Shown piece by piece: positions 32,717-41,625 of a DNA stretch of 64,000 nucleotides (position 1 is its first letter; the number at the start of each line of letters is the position of its first letter). The position numbers were made by a program, and so were the translations under genes. The notes under the pieces are model-generated. The model saw nothing but the letters and a program-made list of their open reading frames with translations. It was not told where the DNA came from and searched no databases. This stretch comes from an uncultured Clostridia bacterium (GTDB lineage: Bacteria; Bacillota; Clostridia; Oscillospirales; Ruminococcaceae). The DNA lies in NCBI GenBank assembly GCA_947168885.1, contig CAMVNQ010000011.1:1-64000 (forward strand), in the 5' to 3' direction.

Positions 32717-34366
32717 TCAGTTGTTGTTTTCGCTTAGATAAGCCAGCACGAATACCGCCGGCGAATTCCAGTAAATTGTGATCTCGTTCAGTGAGTAGCT
32801 TGCCGTATCGTCCGCATAGCATTTCATAGGCGGCGTCCCTTCCGGTATCACGCTCCTTGCAAACGGATCGGAGAGATTTCCGTTCGGCCCCCCCGCCACC
32901 ATTCCGGGTATGCATTCTTCTATACCGTCGGCGAACGCAGGGCGAAGGTGCGGGTAGTTGCACCGGAACTCGCCGACACCTGTGACATAGCTGATCCCGA
33001 GCGGATTTGCTCCGAGAAGGCAGTGAATGTGGCGTTCTGCGTATTCACGGCAGGTGTGGTCGCCGAAGAGAATATCGGTTATCGCAAATATCATCGCCTT
33101 AGTCATGAGCCCCATGTTGCTTCCCCAGAAGTAATCGTCGCCTTCCATAGCGATGCCGTAGCCGCATTTGTCGGCAGTCTTTTTCAGATCATTTGCGCGT
33201 CTTCGGAACATATTTTTCAGCTTGTTCAGCAAGTTAACGTCTTTTCCCTGTTTACAGAGAATATAAGCGAGAGCACCCAGTCCTCCGATCTCCCCGTATC
33301 CGAGCGCCGTGAGCGGGAAATCCTCGTTAAGCGCGGAAACGAGCCTGTCATGATATTTAAGGTCGCCGGTGAGAGCATACATTTCGGAATATGCCCAGAA
33401 GCGGTTTGAATGATCGTCGCGTTCGCCGTAACCTCCGGTATTGCAGCCTTCCGGGTTTTCAAATCCTATGAACTCAGAATGTGTGTCAAGCCATTCGATA
33501 GACTTTCCGGCAGCGTTGTGAAGAGATTCCGAGAACGCCCTGTCATAGGGAGCATAAATACCCGATGCAAGTGCGCACACAGCGGCGAAATCGGCTGTTG
33601 CCATAGAAGAAACGGGGAAGACGAACATCTCTGCGGTGTCTTCTTCCGGCATAACGAAAGGTGCGTGCATAGCAGTTGTTGCCTTGTGATATACACCGCC
33701 CTCGCTGTTCTGCATTTTCAGCAGCCATTCGAGCTCATAACGCACCTCCGACAGAATGTCGGGGATACCTTTTTCCGGTATGTTCAGTTCCTGCTTCTCA
33801 AACGCTTCGGGAAACAGTCTGAACGCGTACAGAAGATGCGCTGCCGCACAAGCTCCGGCAGTCACATATCTGCCGTAGTCGCCTGCGTCGTGCCAGCCGC
33901 CGGTCACATCAAGGGCCACGCTCCTGTCATCCCACAGCATTGCGGGTGCGGTGTGGCATTTCCCATGATGCCATACTCCGGCATGACGCTCTTCGAGTCC
34001 GCAGCCGCAGCGCAGGAAATAGAATGCCTTTGACGTTTTGTTGAAAACATCGTTATAAACATCGCCGTCGATACGGAACATTGCCGAAGACTTTCCGCCT
34101 GCTCTTACACAGTAATTCCCGGTTTCCGAAAGCCCGGAAAAATCGGCTGTCCACACATTGTCACCCGATGTTTCGTCAAAGCCCGACGGGACCGTTCTGC
34201 CTGAATAGCACACATTTCCGTTTATGTCCGTTACGTCGAAGCTGTCACACTCAAACGGTATGAAGGCTTTTTTCACGCTTTGCGGGTAATATCCCGCCTG
34301 ATCGGTGAAAATGCCGAAAGGTGTTTTTCTTAAAACGGGCATTTTATCAAAATATTTTCTGTTCAT
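32717..34366 (-). CDS. Glycoside hydrolase family 9, cytoplasmic
   Basis: A 549-residue GH9 enzyme with an N-terminal Ig-like domain (VRKTPFGIFTDQAGYYPQ region to residue 100) and a GH9 (alpha/alpha)6 domain. The catalytic Asp pair is in GGWHDAGDYGRY and the acid Glu in YSLNEITIYWNSP. No signal peptide, linker, dockerin or CBM is present, unlike secreted GH9 endoglucanases. It is therefore likely to act inside the cell on imported oligosaccharides. It lies between a MATE transporter gene (9 bases upstream) and the ADH gene (17 bases downstream). Confidence 0.92.
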   Translation of the reverse strand: MNRKYFDKMPVLRKTPFGIFTDQAGYYPQSVKKAFIPFECDSFDVTDINGNVCYSGRTVPSGFDETSGDNVWTADFSGLSETGNYCVRAGGKSSAMFRIDGDVYNDVFNKTSKAFYFLRCGCGLEERHAGVWHHGKCHTAPAMLWDDRSVALDVTGGWHDAGDYGRYVTAGACAAAHLLYAFRLFPEAFEKQELNIPEKGIPDILSEVRYELEWLLKMQNSEGGVYHKATTAMHAPFVMPEEDTAEMFVFPVSSMATADFAAVCALASGIYAPYDRAFSESLHNAAGKSIEWLDTHSEFIGFENPEGCNTGGYGERDDHSNRFWAYSEMYALTGDLKYHDRLVSALNEDFPLTALGYGEIGGLGALAYILCKQGKDVNLLNKLKNMFRRRANDLKKTADKCGYGIAMEGDDYFWGSNMGLMTKAMIFAITDILFGDHTCREYAERHIHCLLGANPLGISYVTGVGEFRCNYPHLRPAFADGIEECIPGMVAGGPNGNLSDPFARSVIPEGTPPMKCYADDTASYSLNEITIYWNSPAVFVLAYLSENNN

Positions 34367-34375
34367 ATCGTCACC

Positions 34376-35749
34376 TTATTTGCAGACAGTGGCATATGGT
34401 GCAGTCTTGTGAACGCGCCCTGCCTCTCTTGAGTATATGACCTTGTAAGCGACCGAGTTCAGTATAAGCGCTCCGACCCACGCGCAAACCTCTGCGAAAG
34501 CTGTTGCTCTGAATCCTATCTGTCCGATGAACAGTGAGATAGTCCCGATCCGGAGCACCATTTCCGCTATGCCGGATAGCATCGGAACGAGTGGAAATCC
34601 CATGCCCTGTACGGCATTTCTGAACACAAACAGTATATCCACCGAGAACAGCATCACTCCGCATACAGGAAGAAATTCAACGGTGTAGGATATCTGCTCT
34701 TCACCGGAGAGCAGCAGTGAGGCGAGCTCCCGCGGGAAGAAGGTCATTGCCGTACCGAGTACAGCGTACGCTGTAAGCGCTATCGCAAGACATACTTTAA
34801 GTCCGTCGCTTATTCGGTCAAAGCGTTTTGCTCCATAGTTCTGACCTGTATATGCCGACATTGCATATCCTGCTGTGAAGGCAGGCTGCATGAACATATT
34901 GATGTACTTGCTGCAAGCCGAGTAAGCTGATGTGTATGCGACCCCGAGCCCGTTTACATAGTACTGCACGACCATGCAGCCAACGGCGGTTATCGAGTTC
35001 ATAAGCGCCATTGGTACACCGTTCTTCATGAGCTGGAAATAAAGTGCGCCGTCCGGTCTCGGTTCGCCGCCCTGTCTGCGGAGAAAATCGATCCTGCGAA
35101 GCTTGCGCAGGCAAACGATACCCGAAATTATCTGTGAGATTATCGTAGCAGCAGCTGCGCCCCATACTCCCGTTTTCAGGACGAAAATAAACAGGCTGTC
35201 CATTGCGATGTTGAGCACCGACGAGATAATTATCGCTTTGAGCGGCGTCTTGCTGTCACCGAGCGAGCGTAAAATACCGGCGCTCATGTTATAGAATATT
35301 GTCGCGGATAACCCGCCGAAAAGAATGTAGCCGTATGTAAGACTGTCGCCGATTATGCTCCCGTCGGTTTGCAGTAATATGAGCACAGGCTGTAAAAACG
35401 TGATGCTGAGTACTGTGAGAGCACTTGTAATGATGATCGCGAGCCGTATCATAGCTGAAAGCGTCCGTCGCAGCTCGGAGAAATTCTTTTCTCCATATCT
35501 CTGCGCCACAAGCACCGAGAATCCGTTTGCGAGCCCCATTGAAAAACCGATTATTAGGAAGCACAGCGAGCCCATATTTCCCACCGCGGCAAGTGCGTTG
35601 TCACCGAGACCTCTTCCGACTATAGCCGTGTCCGCAAAAGTGTAGAACTGCTGCAGCATACCCGTTGCAAGCATAGGGAAGAAGAACCGCAGTATCGCAC
35701 GGCTCGGTTTTCCCTGTGTAAAATCAATGTTTCCGTTCATATATTTCAC
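34376..35749 (-). CDS. MATE family efflux transporter
   Basis: A 457-residue, twelve-helix MATE exporter beginning with a short hydrophilic leader and KPSRAILRFFFPMLATGMLQ. It contains the family features FYTFADTAIVGRGLGDNALA and NMSAGILRSLGDSKTP. Cation-driven export of drugs or metabolites is the family role; the substrate is unknown. It is first in the leftward operon with GH9, ADH and Gfo/Idh genes, an unusual grouping. Confidence 0.93.
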   Translation of the reverse strand: MKYMNGNIDFTQGKPSRAILRFFFPMLATGMLQQFYTFADTAIVGRGLGDNALAAVGNMGSLCFLIIGFSMGLANGFSVLVAQRYGEKNFSELRRTLSAMIRLAIIITSALTVLSITFLQPVLILLQTDGSIIGDSLTYGYILFGGLSATIFYNMSAGILRSLGDSKTPLKAIIISSVLNIAMDSLFIFVLKTGVWGAAAATIISQIISGIVCLRKLRRIDFLRRQGGEPRPDGALYFQLMKNGVPMALMNSITAVGCMVVQYYVNGLGVAYTSAYSACSKYINMFMQPAFTAGYAMSAYTGQNYGAKRFDRISDGLKVCLAIALTAYAVLGTAMTFFPRELASLLLSGEEQISYTVEFLPVCGVMLFSVDILFVFRNAVQGMGFPLVPMLSGIAEMVLRIGTISLFIGQIGFRATAFAEVCAWVGALILNSVAYKVIYSREAGRVHKTAPYATVCK

Positions 35750-36020
35750 TCCGTATCTTTTTCTTTCGTTCTGATGCTATTATACAATTGAAAGGAGTGA
35801 ATTTCTATCAAATATATTGTATTTTTATCAAAAATATGGCATAGTTGAGTTGAACGGAGAGTGCATCGGTCATGAACAGTTAAGGCATTCCGGCAGGAGA
35901 GCGCGCAGATCGGGAACAGACCGGACAATAAGCAAACACCTGATACCTTAATGAATGTTTTAATTCCATATTCTTACCGATTATAATCATTCGGAAAATA
36001 CAAGAATCATTGGTCTGAAT
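35750..36020. other. Gene-free stretch upstream of the MATE operon
   Basis: 271 bases without a credible frame. On the minus strand a TATAAT (plus-strand ATTATA near 35770) lies just before the MATE start and is probably its -10 box. I see no operator, hairpin terminator or RNA gene. Confidence 0.4.
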
Positions 36021-36551
36021 TCAGCAGTTTAAAACGATTTCCGTAACTTCATTGATTATATCGTCGAGACTCTTTGCGCCGTCGATAATGTGATCGGCAG
36101 ATGCGACCTGCTCTTCCTGCATAAGTATATAAGCTTTTCTTGCGTATTTCAGATAGGTGTCCATTTCAACACGGATCTCATCTGCCGACGACTGTACATT
36201 ATCCCGAAGAATTCTTCGGGCCAGAGCAATATCCAACGGTGTATCAATAAAAATACAGCAGTCAATATAGTCTTTTATCATACGATGCTCATACGCAAAA
36301 GGATAGTCAAGAAGCAGCCTGTCATACTTGCCGCTCTGTATCAGCCTGTCGATATCAGCTTTTAACGGCGACAGATCCCACACATGGACGTCGGCTCCTT
36401 CCGATAACCAGCGGGAGAAATCTTCGACTTCGCCCTCAAACGAATAATCGTCAAAGTGAAGCGACGCAGTCCCCGGAATCCGTTCTTTTACAGCGTTTAC
36501 AACTGTTGTTTTTCCGCCCGCCGTGACAGCTCCGATAGCTATTATTTTCAT
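36021..36551 (-). CDS. P-loop kinase, uridine kinase-like
   Basis: A 176-residue small kinase. Walker A is GAVTAGGKTT (residues 7-16), followed by the substrate region LHFDDYSFEG and DLSPLKADIDRLIQSG. A Walker B-like strand is DRLLLDYPFA, and the lid is ALARRILRDNVQ. The order fits uridine/nicotinamide riboside kinases of the phosphoribulokinase group. The substrate is undetermined. It follows the 102-aa gene by 19 bases in the same leftward unit. Confidence 0.8.
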   Translation of the reverse strand: MKIIAIGAVTAGGKTTVVNAVKERIPGTASLHFDDYSFEGEVEDFSRWLSEGADVHVWDLSPLKADIDRLIQSGKYDRLLLDYPFAYEHRMIKDYIDCCIFIDTPLDIALARRILRDNVQSSADEIRVEMDTYLKYARKAYILMQEEQVASADHIIDGAKSLDDIINEVTEIVLNC

Positions 36552-36570
36552 AAAACCTCCTGAGCCAACG

Positions 36571-36879
36571 TTATTTATTGTTCTTCTTCACGCACTTATC
36601 CATTGCTTCGTTGGCCTCATCGTCCCAGACAGTTCTTTCGGGGCCGAGAGTTCCGTACATTGTGTTCTCGAATGAATATGTCATTTTCGCTTCTTTTATC
36701 AGGTGTTCGTTGTCTACGTCATCGCTGAATGTCCCGAGACGGGCATAAATATCCTGCGTGATCTCATAGTTGTACTGCTCACGCCCCTCACGGCTGGTGT
36801 ATATTATCTCTGCGAAATATCGCTTAGTATCGGGGTCATAGTACGCTGTCCAGTTGTTGCCCTGCTTTTTTGTTTTCAT
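36571..36879 (-). CDS. Hypothetical protein, 102 aa
   Basis: A small acidic soluble protein with an N-terminal beta-hairpin-like part (NNWTAYYDPDTKRYFAEIIY) and a helical charged C-terminus. A good ribosome site (GGAGGAG) precedes ATG 36879, supporting that it is real. It is probably co-transcribed with the kinase gene downstream. No family recognised. Confidence 0.6.
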   Translation of the reverse strand: MKTKKQGNNWTAYYDPDTKRYFAEIIYTSREGREQYNYEITQDIYARLGTFSDDVDNEHLIKEAKMTYSFENTMYGTLGPERTVWDDEANEAMDKCVKKNNK

Positions 36880-37202
36880 AAGCTCCTCCTTTGGCGTGCG
36901 AAAGTTTTACCGGTTGTCTTCATTCGACAGATACAGAACCGTTGGTATGAAATTTTCCGCAGATCTGTCCTTTCAGGGGTTAGTATGCTGCGGACGCTTG
37001 AAAACCTTATGGTGTAGATGCTGCCGCTTTATGACATTATATCATAAATAAACAGCAATATCAATAGTTTCCGTGAAATGCATATTGTGAATATACTGTT
37101 TCTTGAAAAGAATGTATTGCCCAGAAAAATATCTGTACAAGAAACATTTGGAAGCTGAAGAACTGCCCCGGGTTCCTGTGAGTAAGAACAATACATGTAC
37201 AA
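36880..37202. other. Divergent intergenic region
   Basis: No credible gene. The palindromic AT-rich stretch TTATGACATTATATCATAA (about 37029-37047) may hold the leftward promoter or an operator. The remainder shows nothing recognisable before the rightward promoter at 37203. Confidence 0.35.
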
Positions 37203-37231
37203 TTGACAATTTACCATAGTTATGCTATAAT
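37203..37231 (+). promoter_or_regulatory. Consensus promoter of the hybrid histidine kinase gene
   Basis: Perfect TTGACA (37203-37208) and TATAAT (37226-37231) with 17-bp spacing, 76 bp before the ATG. Confidence 0.85.
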
Positions 37232-37307
37232 TTACTTTGTATAAATATGTCATACGGGCAGGATGATTAACCGGATCCTGAATGATATTACATGGAGAAT
37301 AGTATCA

Positions 37308-40100
37308 ATGAAGAAAGCCCTTATCATACTTGCGAATATTATTATTATGCTGGGTATAATAGTTTTCGTGGTACAGTATGCCAATGATAAGAAAAATGAA
37401 AGCTCCCGAAGGCAGATCGATGGTTTTTCCGAAAGCACTGTTGCCATGGAAAGCGTTACCGCCAATTACCTCGAAGGTGAGCAGCATATTTGCGACACAT
37501 GGGCAAACACCATTAACGCTTCCGATATGACGACAGACGAAGCAATGAGATTCCTGACAAGCGCCCTGGTCGTTCAGGGTGCTTCCGCGCAGATAGTATT
37601 TGAGGAGAACGATTCGTTTACGGGCTTCTCGACAGAGCCTCACATGACAGACCCAACGGACTATTCGGTTTCGTACAAAGGGATCGACATTTTCTCGGAA
37701 AATGATCGTGAAAATACAGAAAGCACATCTGTGAGGGTCACAAGAGCATATACAAACCCCGTTAACGGTCTTCAGTCCCTCGCGTTCTGTAGAGCCATTA
37801 CTCTGACAGACGGCGGAGAAAGCCGCGATGCTTTGCTTCTTCGTGTGCTGCCGGTATCGATACTGGAAAAGAAATGGGTGTTCCCGAACGATGATTACAG
37901 GGATGCAGAGGTCACCGTCATAGATTCAGACGGAAACTATATGATACGTTCCCGTTCGTTAAAAAACTCCAATTTTTTCGAGTTCTACATCTCCTATAAC
38001 AAGACGGACAACGCAAGTCTTGCCGGATTCAAGGATGAGATCACTTCCGGCACGGGAACAATGACGATCCTGAACTCAAAATATGAGAGCTGCCTTATAT
38101 CCTATACGCAGATCATACCGACGAACGGCTGGATACTCATATCCTTTATACCGACATCGGAACTCGAAACCATAACCGTTGACTGGTTTTTTACAGCTGT
38201 TATTTTTTTCGCACTGCTTCTTCTGCTTATACTTGACACCGCCGTTCTGATGAGATTCAGCCGTGATCTCAGGATAGCAGCTATGAAAGCGGAAAGCGCA
38301 AATAAAGCAAAGACATACTTTCTGTCAACTATGTCGCATGACATACGTACCCCGATGAATTCTATACTTGGAATGAATGAAATGGTGCTTCGGGAATGCA
38401 AGGACGAGGAAATAGCGGCATATTCCGAGCACATACGCACCTCCGGAAACACGTTGCTCGGACTGATAAACGATATTCTTGATTTCTCAAAGATAGAAGC
38501 CGGTAAGCTGGATATTATACCGGTGGATTACGACTTCGCCTCTGTTCTTAACGATCTTGTCAATATGGCACAGAACGCCGCGGAAGCAAAGGGGCTCAGG
38601 TTCGGGGTCAATATAGACCGAAATACCCCGAAGCTGCTCAACGGCGACGAGATACGCATAAAACAGGCGATAACAAATATTCTCTCAAATGCTGTCAAAT
38701 ATACGAAGCAAGGCACAGTGACCTTTAATATCGGATATGAGGATATTGAGGACGAACCGGATAGCATAATGCTGAATGTCAGTGTTGAGGACACTGGCGT
38801 CGGCATAAAAAAAGAGGATATAGAAAAGCTGTTTACGGCGTTCCAGCGTATCGATGAGGTGAACAACCGCGGAATAGAAGGTACAGGACTTGGCATAACT
38901 ATAACGCAGAGTCTTCTGAAAATGATGGGAAGCAGACTTAAGGTTGAGAGTGAGTACGGAAAAGGCTCGGTTTTTGGTTTCTCGCTTAAACAGCGTGTAG
39001 TGAAGAGAGAGGCAGTAGGCGATTACGAAACTGCATTCAGGCGTTCCGTGGCGGAGCGCAAGCAGTACAGGGAGAAATTCACGGCTCCGGACGCACATAT
39101 CCTCGCTGTTGATGATACGTCGGTGAATCTTACGGTGTTCAAGAGTCTGCTCAAGCGCACAGGAATGAGTATAGATACCGCGGAGAGCGGCGACGAATGT
39201 ATTCGTAAAGCTTCAGCAACGAAATATGACATCATATTCCTCGATCACATGATGCCGGAAAAGGACGGCATAGAAACACTTGCCGAGCTTAAAAAGCTGA
39301 AAAACACTCCGAATATCAATACACCGATAATATGTCTTACAGCAAATGCGGTGTCAGGAATGCGCGAGATGTACCTTGATGCGGGATTCGATGATTACAT
39401 AACAAAGCCCATAGATCCCGAATCGCTCGAAACTATGATACTCGCGTATCTGCCGAAGAATATGGTAATGCCTCCGAACCCGGAAGAGGAACAGGACGAG
39501 CCGTCTGTCATTCCCGATTTCATATATAAGATAGACGAGATCGACGTGTCTGTGGGAATAAAACACTGCGGTTCCCCCGACGCATATATTGACACGATAA
39601 AAACGTACCTCGATACAGCCGGTTCCAACATAAACAACATAGAGAACTTCTGGAGAGAAGGGGACGTAAAGCATGCCACTATAAAGATACACGCCATAAA
39701 AAGCACATCGAGGATAATCGGTGCCGAAAGTCTCGGAGCATTTGCAGAAAGGCTCGAAAAAGCGGGAAATGCGGGAGATATTGAAACCCTTTCCGCTGAG
39801 ATACCGCACCTTTTGTCGGATTACCGTAGTCTTGCGGACAAGCTTGCGCCTCTTGAAGACGATAACGGCGGTGAAGAAGATCTTCCCCTCATTTCCGGTG
39901 ATAAACTGCGTGAAGCGTACACCGCGATACTGAAATTTGCCGACGATCTCGATTATGACAGTGTATCGTATATCATTGACAGTCTCTCTGGGTATAGGAT
40001 CCCGCATACGGAAAAAAGCCGTTATGAGAAGCTTAGAAAAGCTGTCTCGGATTTCGATTATGAGGTTATACCCGATATTTTAGCGGAAAGACACGACTGA
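37308..40100 (+). CDS. Hybrid sensor histidine kinase with receiver and HPt domains
   Basis: A 930-residue membrane sensor kinase. Helix 1 is at residues 4-23. An extracytoplasmic sensor of about 265 residues follows (dCache-like by size and position), then helix 2 at about 291-315. HisKA carries the phospho-His near 344 in MSHDIRTPMNS. HATPase_c has the N box NILSNAVKY and the GTGLGI loop. The receiver's phospho-Asp is near 644 in IIFLDHMMPEKDG, and a C-terminal HPt has HAIKSTSRIIGAE. No output domain is present, so the signal must pass to another response regulator. ATG 37308 has GGAGAATAG upstream. A solute-binding lipoprotein gene follows. Confidence 0.93.
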   Translation: MKKALIILANIIIMLGIIVFVVQYANDKKNESSRRQIDGFSESTVAMESVTANYLEGEQHICDTWANTINASDMTTDEAMRFLTSALVVQGASAQIVFEENDSFTGFSTEPHMTDPTDYSVSYKGIDIFSENDRENTESTSVRVTRAYTNPVNGLQSLAFCRAITLTDGGESRDALLLRVLPVSILEKKWVFPNDDYRDAEVTVIDSDGNYMIRSRSLKNSNFFEFYISYNKTDNASLAGFKDEITSGTGTMTILNSKYESCLISYTQIIPTNGWILISFIPTSELETITVDWFFTAVIFFALLLLLILDTAVLMRFSRDLRIAAMKAESANKAKTYFLSTMSHDIRTPMNSILGMNEMVLRECKDEEIAAYSEHIRTSGNTLLGLINDILDFSKIEAGKLDIIPVDYDFASVLNDLVNMAQNAAEAKGLRFGVNIDRNTPKLLNGDEIRIKQAITNILSNAVKYTKQGTVTFNIGYEDIEDEPDSIMLNVSVEDTGVGIKKEDIEKLFTAFQRIDEVNNRGIEGTGLGITITQSLLKMMGSRLKVESEYGKGSVFGFSLKQRVVKREAVGDYETAFRRSVAERKQYREKFTAPDAHILAVDDTSVNLTVFKSLLKRTGMSIDTAESGDECIRKASATKYDIIFLDHMMPEKDGIETLAELKKLKNTPNINTPIICLTANAVSGMREMYLDAGFDDYITKPIDPESLETMILAYLPKNMVMPPNPEEEQDEPSVIPDFIYKIDEIDVSVGIKHCGSPDAYIDTIKTYLDTAGSNINNIENFWREGDVKHATIKIHAIKSTSRIIGAESLGAFAERLEKAGNAGDIETLSAEIPHLLSDYRSLADKLAPLEDDNGGEEDLPLISGDKLREAYTAILKFADDLDYDSVSYIIDSLSGYRIPHTEKSRYEKLRKAVSDFDYEVIPDILAERHD

Positions 40101-40211
40101 CAGAATGTTATGCAGGATAATACCGGCAGATACGGAGAAACAGATTATCTCTTCTCCGTGAGATACCGTGTTTCTGAGCTATGACAATATTAAATTAAGA
40201 AGGGATAATTA

Positions 40212-41528
40212 ATGAAAAGATCAGTAAAAACAATAACAGCGGCGGCACTTACAGCTTTTATGACCGTCGGGGCTGCGGGCTGTGCAGCGGAAAAGCCGCA
40301 GAGTACCGCCGAAGAGGAATTCAGACCCCTGCTGGATACCAATGCAGCCTATACGCTGAACGTAGTCGGTCATTACAGTAACTTTGAGGCGTTGGAGGAG
40401 GAATTCAACCGTTTTTCTTCATATTACCCCAATGCCGAAATGACCTATACGGCACTTGACAATTACAGCAAGAGCGGCAGCGGGATTTTGTCAACGGCTC
40501 TTGCAGGAAGTGAGGCTCCGGATATCTTTTTCACCTATCCGTGGATGTGTGACTGGAGTGACGGCGATAAGATTTTTTCAGCTTGCGAGGATCTTTCAGA
40601 CCCGTCGCTCGGCATAGACCTCTCCTGTATCCGTGACAATCTGCTTACCAAGGACGGAGAAGGGAAAATACTGAGCGTTCCGATATACACCACCACATAC
40701 GGAATGCTTGTCAACGAGGACATCTTTGAGAAAGAAAACATCGCCGTGCCGGAGACTTATTCCCAGCTTATCTCCGCATGTGAGAATTTTAAGAGCAAAG
40801 GCTATTCCGACCCGATAATGGGCTACAATAAAGGCACGGATCTGCTGTATCCGTTGTTCTATCCTTATTTCTGCGCACAGATACAAGGAAACGAAAAAGC
40901 TCTGAGCGCACTTAACGAGATGAGCCCGGACGCGGGTGAATATATGCGTAGTGCTCTGGAACTTGCGGCGGATTTTATGTCTCACGGCTTTATTGATCTT
41001 GAACATTGCAGCGCGCTTGAAAATAACTACGATGCGGTCATTCTCCGCTTCTTCGAGGGTGATGTGCCTATGATGCTCGCTACCGGTAATACGGTGTCCG
41101 GAACACAGAAGCGTGAAGCAATGTCGGACGCATTCACCGCCAGTCCGTTCAAGTACAGCTTTTATCCTGTGCCTTCGACCGAGGAAGGCGGCTACTTTAT
41201 CAATACCGTTTCCATAGGTTTCAGCGTAAACAAGAACAGCAGCAATCTCGCCATATCTAATGAATTCATGCGATTCCTTGTCTGTGCAGACGAGATAAAC
41301 CTGATGGCTATCGCCAAGAGAATGGTAACACCCTGCAAGGATATGTCCCTTAACAGTGTTTACGCGCCGTTTAAGAAAATCGATACCCGGAAGACGATCA
41401 ACCTGTCCGAGCTCGGTTTGTCCGACACACCGGCTTCTCAGGTCAGCAAGGCAGGCTGGCTCGTATGCAACGGCCAGATAACCGTCGATGATGCGATAAA
41501 GCAATTCGGCACACTTACTACCGGTTGA
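40212..41528 (+). CDS. Extracellular solute-binding lipoprotein (sugar-type, family 1)
   Basis: A 438-residue lipoprotein. The signal peptide ends at the lipobox GAAGC, and the fold is that of ABC sugar-binding proteins (EDLSDPSLGIDLS, GMLVNEDIFEKENIAVPETYSQ, VNKNSSNLAISNEFMRFL). No permease or ATPase genes are adjacent; instead it sits between a hybrid histidine kinase and a secreted beta-glucosidase. It could feed an unlinked transporter or act as the ligand-binding partner of the kinase sensor (inference). AGAAGGG before ATG 40212 is the ribosome site. Confidence 0.88.
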   Translation: MKRSVKTITAAALTAFMTVGAAGCAAEKPQSTAEEEFRPLLDTNAAYTLNVVGHYSNFEALEEEFNRFSSYYPNAEMTYTALDNYSKSGSGILSTALAGSEAPDIFFTYPWMCDWSDGDKIFSACEDLSDPSLGIDLSCIRDNLLTKDGEGKILSVPIYTTTYGMLVNEDIFEKENIAVPETYSQLISACENFKSKGYSDPIMGYNKGTDLLYPLFYPYFCAQIQGNEKALSALNEMSPDAGEYMRSALELAADFMSHGFIDLEHCSALENNYDAVILRFFEGDVPMMLATGNTVSGTQKREAMSDAFTASPFKYSFYPVPSTEEGGYFINTVSIGFSVNKNSSNLAISNEFMRFLVCADEINLMAIAKRMVTPCKDMSLNSVYAPFKKIDTRKTINLSELGLSDTPASQVSKAGWLVCNGQITVDDAIKQFGTLTTG

Positions 41529-41625
41529 TGCTGCAACGCGCGACGGATATAAAAGTACAGGCAAAACCGTTTTGGACGATCATAACATCCGGCCAACGAT
41601 ATACTTCTTCAGAGGAGCATAAACA

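Noticed and set aside
40596-41564. A 322-codon minus-strand frame across the solute-binding lipoprotein gene
   Set aside because: The plus-strand gene has a signal peptide, ribosome site and clear fold motifs; the antisense frame has none.
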